The translations under genes and the position numbers were made by a program. The notes under the pieces were generated by a model that was given only the letters and a program-made list of their open reading frames with translations, had not been told where the DNA came from and searched no databases. From Reichenbachiella ulvae (GTDB lineage Bacteria > Bacteroidota > Bacteroidia > Cytophagales > Cyclobacteriaceae), in assembly GCF_025833875.1 (NCBI RefSeq), contig NZ_JAOYOD010000001.1:2976001-3040000 (forward strand): a stretch of DNA of 64,000 nt. The letters are read 5' to 3'. The first letter of the stretch is position 1. Every line of letters starts with the position of its first letter. Shown here in pieces: positions 9,377 through 17,711 of this stretch.

Positions 9377-10249
9377 TTAAGGCTTCAGGTATTTGTCAAA
9401 GAATTTTTCCAGTGCCGGATCCGTCACATCCAACTGTCCATTGTAAGCGATACCATGATCTCCTTCCATCTCTAGGTATTCCAGATTAGTCGCTCCTGCC
9501 GCTTTCATCTTTTCTACAAAGTCCCGAGTTCTTTCTGGTAATACGATTTTGTCTTCTGTCCCCTGAATTAGAAACATAGGTGGATGACCAGCGGCTATAT
9601 AACCGATCGGCCACCATTCTTTTTTGGCCATAGGCATATCTCGACCCAGTTCTGTAGGAGGAGAACCTGCTCCTGCTACATTGACCATACTGGAGTATTC
9701 ATCCCATCCACCATCACCTTCGAGGTTGGCAGTGTCTGACACCATAGCCAGCATCATAGACAAATGTGCTCCGGCAGAATGACCATAGCTACCGATTCTA
9801 TTGGGGTCTACGTTGAGCTCATCCGCGTGTGCACGCAACCAGCGAACGGCACATTTGACATCTTCGATACAGGCAGGAAACTCTGCTTCACCGGTTAATC
9901 TATATTCTACATTGATCGTTACATAGCCTTTCTGGGCATAGGCGACCATCATCTTTTGATAAACATCTACTGACTTGGAACCGAAACGCCAACCGCCACC
10001 ATGAACAATCACCAATGCCGGACGCAATTCACTCCCAAAATTGGCCGGCATAGCCAAATCAAGCTTCCAGGCATCACTTTCTCCCTCTCTATATGGAATA
10101 TCCTTGGTTACAGTTATGGTTTTATAGTCCGAAGTAAAGCTGGCTTCCTTCGTTATATCTTCTGCTTTCTCAGCCTGCTGACTGCAAGCCATGACTGACA
10201 CTGCCATCAGCAGAATCAGTCCTATTGATTTATATTTTATACTCATCAT
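9377..10249 (-). CDS. Alpha/beta hydrolase lipoprotein, hormone-sensitive-lipase/BD-FAE-like esterase
   Basis: The protein has 290 residues with a lipobox 'AVSVMAC'. An oxyanion-hole motif 'VHGGGWRFGS' lies near residue 85, the nucleophile elbow 'GHSAGAH' near 157, and a late 'DKIVLP' Asp and 'GDHG' His complete the triad. Members include sugar-ester esterases (acetyl, feruloyl) and lipases. The first ATG overlaps the GH51 stop by 4 bases (ATGA), a sign of translational coupling. A second ATG follows immediately and could equally be used. Since the substrate here is probably a decorated polysaccharide, removal of acetyl or hydroxycinnamoyl groups is plausible; this is inference. Confidence 0.85.
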   Translation of the reverse strand: MMSIKYKSIGLILLMAVSVMACSQQAEKAEDITKEASFTSDYKTITVTKDIPYREGESDAWKLDLAMPANFGSELRPALVIVHGGGWRFGSKSVDVYQKMMVAYAQKGYVTINVEYRLTGEAEFPACIEDVKCAVRWLRAHADELNVDPNRIGSYGHSAGAHLSMMLAMVSDTANLEGDGGWDEYSSMVNVAGAGSPPTELGRDMPMAKKEWWPIGYIAAGHPPMFLIQGTEDKIVLPERTRDFVEKMKAAGATNLEYLEMEGDHGIAYNGQLDVTDPALEKFFDKYLKP

Positions 10250-12912
10250 TTGCTTGCTTTGATTTTTAGGATAGTCAATGAATATGGTTTGAACTCCATG
10301 TCAAAAGATGAACTAAACCCATCATAAGCCATAGTTTTAGGGGATACCTTCATAGGCTCAGCGAAACTATTTTCTGCATCTTTCTCTTCGGCAGACATCT
10401 CTATGATTTCTCCTGTTTTCTCCAGATTAGCCGCATTGTTTAAATTGATTTGAGTAGCAAATGGAGTTCCTTCTCCATTGACTACTTTCACCACTACTTC
10501 ACCATTTTCTTTGTCATATCCGGCAATGGCAAATTGTCTTTGTGGTCTTTGGTATTCGATCTGACCCAGGCTAACCCCGTCCACTTCAAGACTGATCAAT
10601 TTGCCCTGAACAGTCACTTTTATATCATACCATTTGTCCATGCCAAAATCAAATTCCTTATCAAATCGGCCTACATCAATGGTAGCAGGACCGAATCTAC
10701 CAAACCTACCTCCTGAATTCTTGATAGCCTTTTGCAAGGAGGCTGTCAATTTCAAATCTGGATTATTTTCCACGTTTGCATTGAGCCATGGAAACCATCT
10801 CCACGAAGGATCGAAAAGATTAATCTGGAAATAATGGTCGTCATCCTTCAGACCGAATTTGATTTTCAGCCCATGGAACAGGCTATCTCTTTTGACCTTA
10901 AAGGACATCACCAGGTTTTCTGCCTGGATCTGCTCATTGTGGATGGAATTGGTTACATCTCCTTCGAAATCAAAGGCGCGCTGCCCTTGAGGTAGTGTTG
11001 GAATCGCCTCTGCTTTCAGCCCTTCCTCATTTACTGTCCAGGTGCCTTTGACCACCTTCCAATTGTTCTCATCGCTAAGGATCGATGCATTATCAACATC
11101 ATCTTCGGTATCTACTATTAAATCCTTGATTGTCAAATCAGAAGGCGACTCCAATCCAATACCACCGATTATTTTTTCTTCTGGAAATACCCAGTCCAAT
11201 TGGGTGTCCAGATTCACATCAGGGCGATTTTCGGCGAACATCTTTTGTACATAATAAGAAGATCGACCGTATACCGAATCATTTTTAAAATGTATCAGGT
11301 TCGTCGGCCAATTTCTATAGTTGACATTTTCTAACAGTGGCGCATATGAAGCCATCTTCACGATATCAGCATTTCTCTCCATGCCAGTCATAAAAGCCGC
11401 CTCGCTCAGCGCCCCATACATATTCCCCTGCTGAATGCAAGCATATTCACCAGCATAGATATCAAACTTACCGCGTGGGATGGTGTCAAAAAGTTGGGTG
11501 TTAGCAAAGAAAAACTCAGCATCGCGATACCAATGTGGGTCCAACATCTGAATTTTTTCTTCAGTATAGTATTCTGGTATTTCTGGAGTGAAAAAGAAAT
11601 GCGCATTGAGGATTTCCAAATCTGGGTACTTCTCTCTGACAGCATCATAGATCATATCATATCTCTCTGCATAGATCTCGCCTGAGTTTTCATTCCCAAT
11701 TTCCAGATACTTGAGCGGGAATGGTTCAGGATGTCCATTTTTAGCTCTCTCTGCTCCCCATTTTGTACTTACATCTCCGATAGCATACTCTATCGACCCT
11801 AATACCTGCTCTACGATTTCGGGCATTTGATCCATCTCATAGTAGTCACCATTTCTGGCAGCACAAGAAACCCCTGCATTGGCCACATACATGGCGCTGG
11901 CACCTACATCCTCACATAGTTGCAAAAACTCGTGGTAGCCAAAACCATAAGTATTGTGGTAGCCCCAAAGATCCCACTCGCCTTTTCGAGTGATATGCGG
12001 CCCGATGGTTTCCCACCATTTGATGCGGTTTTCCATGGTGCAGCCTTCTACTACACAACCTCCCGGCCAACGAATGAAGGCTGGGTTGAGGTCTGCGAGC
12101 ATTTGTGCAATGTCTTTTCTCAGTCCACCTTTTCTATCCATAAAAGTACTTTGCGGCAGCAAGGAAATGTAGTCAAGACAAACCTGACCGGCAGCTCCAA
12201 AAGTCAGCTCCAGTTGAAGAGCATTGTTAGTCACATCGGAGGTAAATGAGAAGGAATAAGCATCCCATTCATTATTGCCAGACATGTCAAACGCACGTGT
12301 AGCCACTACATTGCCCAATGTATCTACAATAGAAGCGGTAATAGGACCGGTAAAAGCAAAAGGACGCGCATAAAATAGAAAATCGTACTTCTCTCCTTTT
12401 GTGAATGCAATCCCTTTGAAACCTCCATTGACCAACTTCACTCCATCATTTGATTGGATATCCATCAGTAAGGAATGAGGTGTAGCAGGATCAAGTGGAG
12501 ATGCTGTAACCACTTTCATTGAAGCATCTGCTTCGCTATTGCTCTCTAACTTCCAGCCATCAGTCTTGTTCTCAACATCGAATTCTGTCTGCCAGTTTTT
12601 GACCCTGCCTGATTCGTAATCCACTTTAGAAGGAGCCTTGATTACCCCATCTTGATAGGTCAGTGTGTGAGGGATATTCTTTTCCTCAAAGGCCCGATTG
12701 TAAATCATCTCAGGATACAATCCACCATCTCCAGATCGATTGATCTCCTCATAAAAAATCCCCCATAAATCCTCAGAAATTTCATTACCTTCTTGAGCAA
12801 GGTCAATATTGATAATGGATGGTTTGGTGAGGGCTCTTTCTTCATTTTGCGTACAACTCAAAAGAGCCGTCCCAAAAATCATGGTCCATAATAACTGTAG
12901 GTAGTCTTTCAT
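10246..12912 (-). CDS. GH51 alpha-L-arabinofuranosidase lipoprotein with extra domain
   Basis: The protein has 888 residues, with a lipobox 'GTALLSC'. The GH51 pattern is clear: 'GIFYEEINRSGDGGLYPE' near the N-terminus, 'IRWPGGC', the acid/base Glu in 'LEIGNENSGE' near residue 406 and the nucleophile in 'YAGEYAC' near 486. A CBM4_9-like beta-sandwich lies between the N-terminal strand and the barrel (about 100-255). A second beta-sandwich insert (about 640-800, 'WKVVKGTWTVNEEG' and 'YQRPQRQFAIAGYD') looks like a LamG/DUF1080-type domain before the final C-terminal strands. The length is well above the 500-residue core enzymes, but is usual for Bacteroidota and plant-type GH51. It releases terminal arabinofuranose. 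Its stop overlaps the next esterase start. Confidence 0.92.
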   Translation of the reverse strand: MKDYLQLLWTMIFGTALLSCTQNEERALTKPSIINIDLAQEGNEISEDLWGIFYEEINRSGDGGLYPEMIYNRAFEEKNIPHTLTYQDGVIKAPSKVDYESGRVKNWQTEFDVENKTDGWKLESNSEADASMKVVTASPLDPATPHSLLMDIQSNDGVKLVNGGFKGIAFTKGEKYDFLFYARPFAFTGPITASIVDTLGNVVATRAFDMSGNNEWDAYSFSFTSDVTNNALQLELTFGAAGQVCLDYISLLPQSTFMDRKGGLRKDIAQMLADLNPAFIRWPGGCVVEGCTMENRIKWWETIGPHITRKGEWDLWGYHNTYGFGYHEFLQLCEDVGASAMYVANAGVSCAARNGDYYEMDQMPEIVEQVLGSIEYAIGDVSTKWGAERAKNGHPEPFPLKYLEIGNENSGEIYAERYDMIYDAVREKYPDLEILNAHFFFTPEIPEYYTEEKIQMLDPHWYRDAEFFFANTQLFDTIPRGKFDIYAGEYACIQQGNMYGALSEAAFMTGMERNADIVKMASYAPLLENVNYRNWPTNLIHFKNDSVYGRSSYYVQKMFAENRPDVNLDTQLDWVFPEEKIIGGIGLESPSDLTIKDLIVDTEDDVDNASILSDENNWKVVKGTWTVNEEGLKAEAIPTLPQGQRAFDFEGDVTNSIHNEQIQAENLVMSFKVKRDSLFHGLKIKFGLKDDDHYFQINLFDPSWRWFPWLNANVENNPDLKLTASLQKAIKNSGGRFGRFGPATIDVGRFDKEFDFGMDKWYDIKVTVQGKLISLEVDGVSLGQIEYQRPQRQFAIAGYDKENGEVVVKVVNGEGTPFATQINLNNAANLEKTGEIIEMSAEEKDAENSFAEPMKVSPKTMAYDGFSSSFDMEFKPYSLTILKIKASK

Positions 12913-12950
12913 AATAAACTGTTTTTGCTTTTATACATTAGATGGATAGC

Positions 12951-14498
12951 TTAATTCATCACTTGCCCTTCTGCTGTCATTCTCCATTTGAAATAACTGT
13001 CTAATACCATCATCGATTCTTCACTTGGCACTGTCCCCATATGAGGATCTGCATCCAGGTACATTACCTTTGGATTTGAATGAGTATAGGCGGACCATTG
13101 CGGCAAATTTTCGCCATTGGGATCGCCATACTTGCTGAAATTGGTCCAATAGCTTACCATCGTTTCTGATAGTGCGCTGTCCACCTGAATAAAATCATTT
13201 GGCTTTTCTATTTCGTCCAAGGTACCGAAAGCATAAGCTACCTCCTGACCGTGGGGTGATCCATAGCCATATTTCGGAGAATCCTCTGGATACTCTGGGT
13301 GCTGATCGAAATAATAATAGTAAACAGGTGATTTGCCCGTTTGGGACTGCAACTCTGCCCATACCCATGTTTGCCACCCAAACGCTGCATCGCGATTCAA
13401 ATCACGGGCAGTTCGGGTAATTTTATTCTCACCCATAGGGTAAACAGAAAGCAAAGTATCAGCAAACTTTCCATAACGCCTCTCTATCCCCTTGACGAAA
13501 TCTTCTGGAGAACGACTCCATGTAAAACTGGCTCCTTCGTCAGAGTTGTACCCAATCATCACTGGTACATCGTTGTATTTTCCCTTCTCATATAACTTAT
13601 GCTGCACATCAGGTATGACATGGCCATCCACAATAGGCCAACCTCTACCTCCTGGCAAACTATCAGCAGGTATTTGACGCAATTCTTCTATAGAGTTACC
13701 TCCAGCACGCTTTACGTAAGCCTTTCCATCTGCATGAGCCATTTCGAGGGTTTTCATGTTTTCTCCAGGGTAGGTAGTTGCTCTTGTCGGACCAAATGAG
13801 CCTCCACTCTGCGAGATAGCTCTATGAAACAGCCCTTCTGCCAATGGAGATGCACATAGCATACTCACAGAAATACCGCCAGCTGATTCACCGAAAATGG
13901 TGACATTTTTGGGGTCACCACCAAAAGCTTCGATGTTGTTTTGCACCCATTGCAGTCCTGCAATCTGATCTTGTATTCCATAATTACCTGACACGCCATT
14001 AGGTGATTCGGCACTCAGCACAGGATGCGCCAAAAAGCCAAGAATCCCCACACGATAAGCAATGGCTACTACTACAACACCCTCTTTGGTTAGTTCCACA
14101 CCACTGCAAACAGGATCGGCTGTAGTTCCAGCACCGAAACCTCCTCCATAAATCCAAACCATCACGGGTAGTTTGTCTTGATTGGATTGAGCTCTGGTCC
14201 ATACATTTAAGTACAAACAATCTTCGCTTTTGCCAGACGGTGGATTTCCTCCTTGAATTGGCGAGGGTGCATACTCCACTGCTTGTCGAATCCCATCCCA
14301 TTTTTCAGGAGGCTGAGGCGCTTTCCATCTTAAATCACCAACAGGGGGTTGAGCAAAAGGAATCCCTTTGAACACCCGTAAATCACCCTCAACCGTACCT
14401 TTCAGCACACCTCCTTCTACCTCTACGATCGAAGGATCTTGTTCAGAACATGAAAAGATGATTACAGAAATAATAATTAATAGTGCTTTAGTCTTCAT
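12951..14498 (-). CDS. Type B carboxylesterase lipoprotein
   Basis: The protein has 515 residues with a lipobox 'VIIFSC'. It shows the type-B carboxylesterase/cholinesterase signatures: 'GIPFAQPPVGDLRWK' near residue 45, 'EDCLYLNVW', 'VWIYGGGFGAG' (oxyanion hole) and the nucleophile 'FGESAGG' near 203. A Glu of the triad lies in 'NSDEGASF' and a His in 'SPHGQE'. Length matches the family. The natural substrate is unknown; in this context it may deacylate polysaccharide-derived sugars. It lies in the operon between the GH51 gene (38 bases) and another alpha/beta hydrolase (9 bases). It belongs to a different subfamily from the three other hydrolases of the locus. Confidence 0.9.
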   Translation of the reverse strand: MKTKALLIIISVIIFSCSEQDPSIVEVEGGVLKGTVEGDLRVFKGIPFAQPPVGDLRWKAPQPPEKWDGIRQAVEYAPSPIQGGNPPSGKSEDCLYLNVWTRAQSNQDKLPVMVWIYGGGFGAGTTADPVCSGVELTKEGVVVVAIAYRVGILGFLAHPVLSAESPNGVSGNYGIQDQIAGLQWVQNNIEAFGGDPKNVTIFGESAGGISVSMLCASPLAEGLFHRAISQSGGSFGPTRATTYPGENMKTLEMAHADGKAYVKRAGGNSIEELRQIPADSLPGGRGWPIVDGHVIPDVQHKLYEKGKYNDVPVMIGYNSDEGASFTWSRSPEDFVKGIERRYGKFADTLLSVYPMGENKITRTARDLNRDAAFGWQTWVWAELQSQTGKSPVYYYYFDQHPEYPEDSPKYGYGSPHGQEVAYAFGTLDEIEKPNDFIQVDSALSETMVSYWTNFSKYGDPNGENLPQWSAYTHSNPKVMYLDADPHMGTVPSEESMMVLDSYFKWRMTAEGQVMN

Positions 14499-14507
14499 GG
14501 TATCAGG

Positions 14508-15377
14508 TTAGTTGGTAAAGTTTTTGGTATCCATAGACCAATTCTTGAAATCGGACAGATCACTCTCCAGGAATACTGCTGACTGGTCAGCCGCTCCTTT
14601 CAATTGCCAGTCGAGCCAGTGGAGCGCCATTCGAGCAAAGGCGCCACCATACTGTTCATTGAATGTACCCCCATGATTCCCATCCAGCATATTGGCAAAG
14701 GTCACAGGTACATGATTGATTCGCTCATAGTCGAGCCTGGCATTGTTGGTGGCGATATCTTCTTCACCCCCTACGATGTAGATGACGCTTCCATGCACAA
14801 GGGCCAAAGATTCGGTACTCGCTCCTGCCATGGTCATATCCCCCATGCCTGAGTTAAACATCATGTAAGTTTTGATGCGAGCATCACCTGCTACTGCCAT
14901 TACTTGAGCACCACCACAGGACTGACCCCCGGCTGCTATTTTGCTTAAGTCTAGCCTCTGATAATAATCTCCTGACTCATTTTCATTCTGATTCACTACC
15001 CAATCCATGGCATCCACCAACATTTGAGCTTCTGTGCTAGCCCAGTTCTCATCATTGGACATTTTCAAAGCACCAATGGCTACCACGATATATCCATGGG
15101 AAGCAATCTCTGACAATACCTTTTCATGAGTAATGGATGTATTGGCACAGGCACCATTGGCAAAAACTAATATGGGTAATGTCCCTTCTTTCTTGACCGC
15201 CTTCTTGAGGTTTTCGGGTCGGTACACCACAAAATCCGGCAAGGTTTTCTCCGATACCGCTATGGCCTTATAAGGACCATTTCCACCATTATCGATCAGC
15301 TTGGTTTTTACAATTTGTGAATATGTAGCCAGACTGCATAAACACAAGAAACAACTTACTATTAGTCTTCTTATCAT
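14508..15377 (-). CDS. Secreted alpha/beta hydrolase (dienelactone-hydrolase/cutinase-like)
   Basis: The protein has 289 residues with a signal peptide 'CLCSLATYSQ'. The fold is recognised by 'LPILVFANGACANT' (oxyanion region), 'GYIVVAIGAL', the nucleophile elbow 'GGQSCGGAQ' near residue 150, an acid in 'GGEEDI' and a His in 'LDGNHGG'. This spacing resembles the small secreted DLH/PET-hydrolase-like group. The substrate cannot be told from sequence. It is packed in the operon (4 bases after the GH43 gene and 9 bases before the type B esterase). It is probably an accessory esterase for decorated polysaccharide. Confidence 0.78.
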   Translation of the reverse strand: MIRRLIVSCFLCLCSLATYSQIVKTKLIDNGGNGPYKAIAVSEKTLPDFVVYRPENLKKAVKKEGTLPILVFANGACANTSITHEKVLSEIASHGYIVVAIGALKMSNDENWASTEAQMLVDAMDWVVNQNENESGDYYQRLDLSKIAAGGQSCGGAQVMAVAGDARIKTYMMFNSGMGDMTMAGASTESLALVHGSVIYIVGGEEDIATNNARLDYERINHVPVTFANMLDGNHGGTFNEQYGGAFARMALHWLDWQLKGAADQSAVFLESDLSDFKNWSMDTKNFTN

Positions 15378-15381
15378 TTTC

Positions 15382-16386
15382 CTAATCCTTTAGGTCTTGT
15401 CCAAAGTCTGGAAAGCCTTTTTCATCCCAGGTAAATACTCTCGCTCTGGTATGCCTGTTAAAATCATATAAAGAGTTTCCTCTGATCTGCTCATATACCC
15501 TGGCATGGTAGATCAAAACGTCACTCTTACCATCCTCCGAGACCGTAAAGCAGCTGTGACCCGGACCAAATCGTCTGACCTCAGGGTTGGTAGAGAAGAC
15601 TGGCGTTTCAGATTTACTCCATGAATCAGGATTCATCAAATCAGCCTTTTCATCTGCCCAAAGCAAACCGATGCAATAATTGGCATCTGTAGCACTGGCC
15701 GAATAGGTCACGAAGATCTTGCCGTTTCGTTTGATCACTGCCGGGCCCTCATTCACGTTATACCCCTTCCTTTCCCATTCGTACTCTGGAGTGGTGATGA
15801 TGATTTCTTTCTCGTTCAACTTAGTCGGCCCATCCATCTCTGCCATGAAGAGCGAGGTTCCGCTCTTAGGCGGTGTACTCTGTGCCCAGATATAATATCG
15901 CGTGCCATTGTGCTCGAAAGTGGTAGCATCCAGAGAAAATGAATCTCCCTGAGAGTAGATCCTTCCTTCTTCTTTCCATTCTCCTTGCGTTGGATCTTCA
16001 GAGGGGTTGGATAGGGCGTACATCCTGATATTCCATACATTTTCCGCGTCCCCGGCAGCAAAGTAGATATACCATGTGCCATCAATGCGGTGAAGCTCGG
16101 GTGCCCAGATATGAGCCCCCATGATTCCGGTTTCATGTTTCCGCCAGATCACTTTTGCTTCTGCTGACCCCAGGGCATTGATACTGTCTGCTTTTCGGAT
16201 TTCGATGCGATCATACTCAGGAGCCGTAGCGACCATATAGTAGGTATCCTCTACCTTTTGCACCCATGGATCTGCCCGCTGCCCCACGATGGGGTTGTTG
16301 TAGGACAGATCTTTGCAAGGCTTTTCACAAGAGAGGAAAAACAATGCAGAAACAACTAAACACAAATAAGAACTCTTCAAATACAT
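15382..16386 (-). CDS. GH43 exo-alpha-L-arabinofuranosidase-type lipoprotein
   Basis: The protein has 334 residues with a lipobox 'ALFFLSC'. The propeller shows 'GQRADPWVQK' (base Asp), 'HIWAPELHRIDGTWYIYFAAG' split over the second blade, and the acid Glu in 'NEGPAVIKRNGKIFVTYS'. 'PGHSCFTV' supplies a late His. The 'IWAPE...YFAAG' form is like the exo-1,5-arabinofuranosidases placed in GH43 subfamily 26, a tentative assignment. It likely trims arabinose from side chains or arabino-oligosaccharides. It lies 5 bases after the BNR_4 protein and 4 bases before the alpha/beta hydrolase. Confidence 0.88.
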   Translation of the reverse strand: MYLKSSYLCLVVSALFFLSCEKPCKDLSYNNPIVGQRADPWVQKVEDTYYMVATAPEYDRIEIRKADSINALGSAEAKVIWRKHETGIMGAHIWAPELHRIDGTWYIYFAAGDAENVWNIRMYALSNPSEDPTQGEWKEEGRIYSQGDSFSLDATTFEHNGTRYYIWAQSTPPKSGTSLFMAEMDGPTKLNEKEIIITTPEYEWERKGYNVNEGPAVIKRNGKIFVTYSASATDANYCIGLLWADEKADLMNPDSWSKSETPVFSTNPEVRRFGPGHSCFTVSEDGKSDVLIYHARVYEQIRGNSLYDFNRHTRARVFTWDEKGFPDFGQDLKD

Positions 16387-16391
16387 TTTAT

Positions 16392-17711
16392 TTAATTAAT
16401 ATCCCAATCAAGCACGTAGACCATTTCTGCCTGGTTCTCTGCCAGACCTTCACCATCCACTTGCGTCACTTTTTGAACAAACAAACTCAAGCTCCCCTGA
16501 GTCTTCCAAAGCTCGGTATCATAGGAAGGCTCCCATGATCCCACACTACTTTGGGTTAAGTCTTTCGCTTCCCACTCACCCGATGGGAAAGTCTGATTCG
16601 TAAAAACTGAGACTTTGTTGTCTCGTTCCTCGTCTCTGAAAAGTAGTAATACTTGCTGCTCTCCTTTACCCTCTTTACTCAGCACTTGCGGTCTCGAAAT
16701 TGGAATTTTCTTAGTTCCTCCTCCACTGAGGGAAAAATTGCCCTGGCGCTGCGACACCTGAGCACTCTTCCAGGCCCCATCTTCTTTGTAGACGATATGA
16801 TATTGAGGAGAAGCATCTGCCCCCTCCTTCCAATAACTGGCAATAATCGGCTGACCTGCTGCATCAGCTGTCATAGAAGTCTGATTGATAAGTTCGCTCT
16901 TTTGAGGAATTTCCCAGGCCACTTCTGCATTGCTGATATTGATCGGCAGACTATAAGGCTCTCCTTTTGAGTTTTCCCAGGTTAGCCCGCCGTCCTTAGA
17001 TCTCGCATAGCACAAATCATGGTTCGTAGCGACATCCCATGTTTCTCTCCATACCCAGGAAAGGTGAATTGTACCTTCCCCATCTACACATGCTTGCCAG
17101 TAAGCATTTCGCTGCCCTTCACCATCAATCAAGTTGTCCTGAACCAGGCTCCAACTTTCTTTGGTAACATCATAGCGCTTCATCACCAGATTGCCATTGC
17201 CCGACTCGCCCGAGCGATACAGAAAAAGCAAATCACCCGATGGCAGACGATAAAACTCCGGATATGTGACATCACTTTCCTGTTCACCGGTCATTGGCAT
17301 TTCATCCTTCAGCTCTAATGATCCAGGCTCCACACTACGGCTGTAGCGCAAGGGAGTATTGTGATGATCCCAGGCGACATGCAAGAAGCCCTCACCATCT
17401 ACTGCTATGCTGATCGAGTTGTGCGCATCTTTAGTATTGCCTTTGAACTGTGTTGGCTTGACCTGCCATTGATCCGACCCCAGGGGACGTTTCGCAAGTA
17501 CCATATTCTGGTCCTTGTCATAGTACGAGGCGTACTGTGTATCTTCATATGTGGACAAAGAATTGCGACGAAAAATCACGGCATTCACCGAATTGCTCGC
17601 CCATCCTTCCCCCACTTGTGTGATGGATGGATTGCTGCGCTCGCAACTGCTAATGTTCCAGCCCAGGCATATCCAAATGAACAACCACTTTGAATTTTTC
17701 ATCCTCCTCAT
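16392..17711 (-). CDS. BNR_4-type beta-propeller enzyme (GH145-like or polysaccharide lyase-like)
   Basis: The protein has 439 residues and a lipobox 'NISSC'. An ATG three codons downstream (17702) is an equally good start. Blades carry 'FLHVAWDHHNTPLRYSRS', 'GDLLFLYRSG', 'HLSWVWRETWD' and 'NHDLCYARSKDGGLTWE'. The His-His pair in 'WDHHNTPL' and the 'WVWRET' motif are hallmarks of the BNR_4 family (PF15892). Characterised relatives include alpha-L-rhamnosidases acting on Rha-1,4-GlcA caps (GH145) and ulvan/uronate lyases (PL24/PL25-like) with the same fold. The DUF2264 and GH88 genes in the locus fit a rhamnose/glucuronate cap. Which activity applies cannot be read. It starts directly after the DUF2264 stop. 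Confidence 0.75.
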   Translation of the reverse strand: MRRMKNSKWLFIWICLGWNISSCERSNPSITQVGEGWASNSVNAVIFRRNSLSTYEDTQYASYYDKDQNMVLAKRPLGSDQWQVKPTQFKGNTKDAHNSISIAVDGEGFLHVAWDHHNTPLRYSRSVEPGSLELKDEMPMTGEQESDVTYPEFYRLPSGDLLFLYRSGESGNGNLVMKRYDVTKESWSLVQDNLIDGEGQRNAYWQACVDGEGTIHLSWVWRETWDVATNHDLCYARSKDGGLTWENSKGEPYSLPINISNAEVAWEIPQKSELINQTSMTADAAGQPIIASYWKEGADASPQYHIVYKEDGAWKSAQVSQRQGNFSLSGGGTKKIPISRPQVLSKEGKGEQQVLLLFRDEERDNKVSVFTNQTFPSGEWEAKDLTQSSVGSWEPSYDTELWKTQGSLSLFVQKVTQVDGEGLAENQAEMVYVLDWDIN

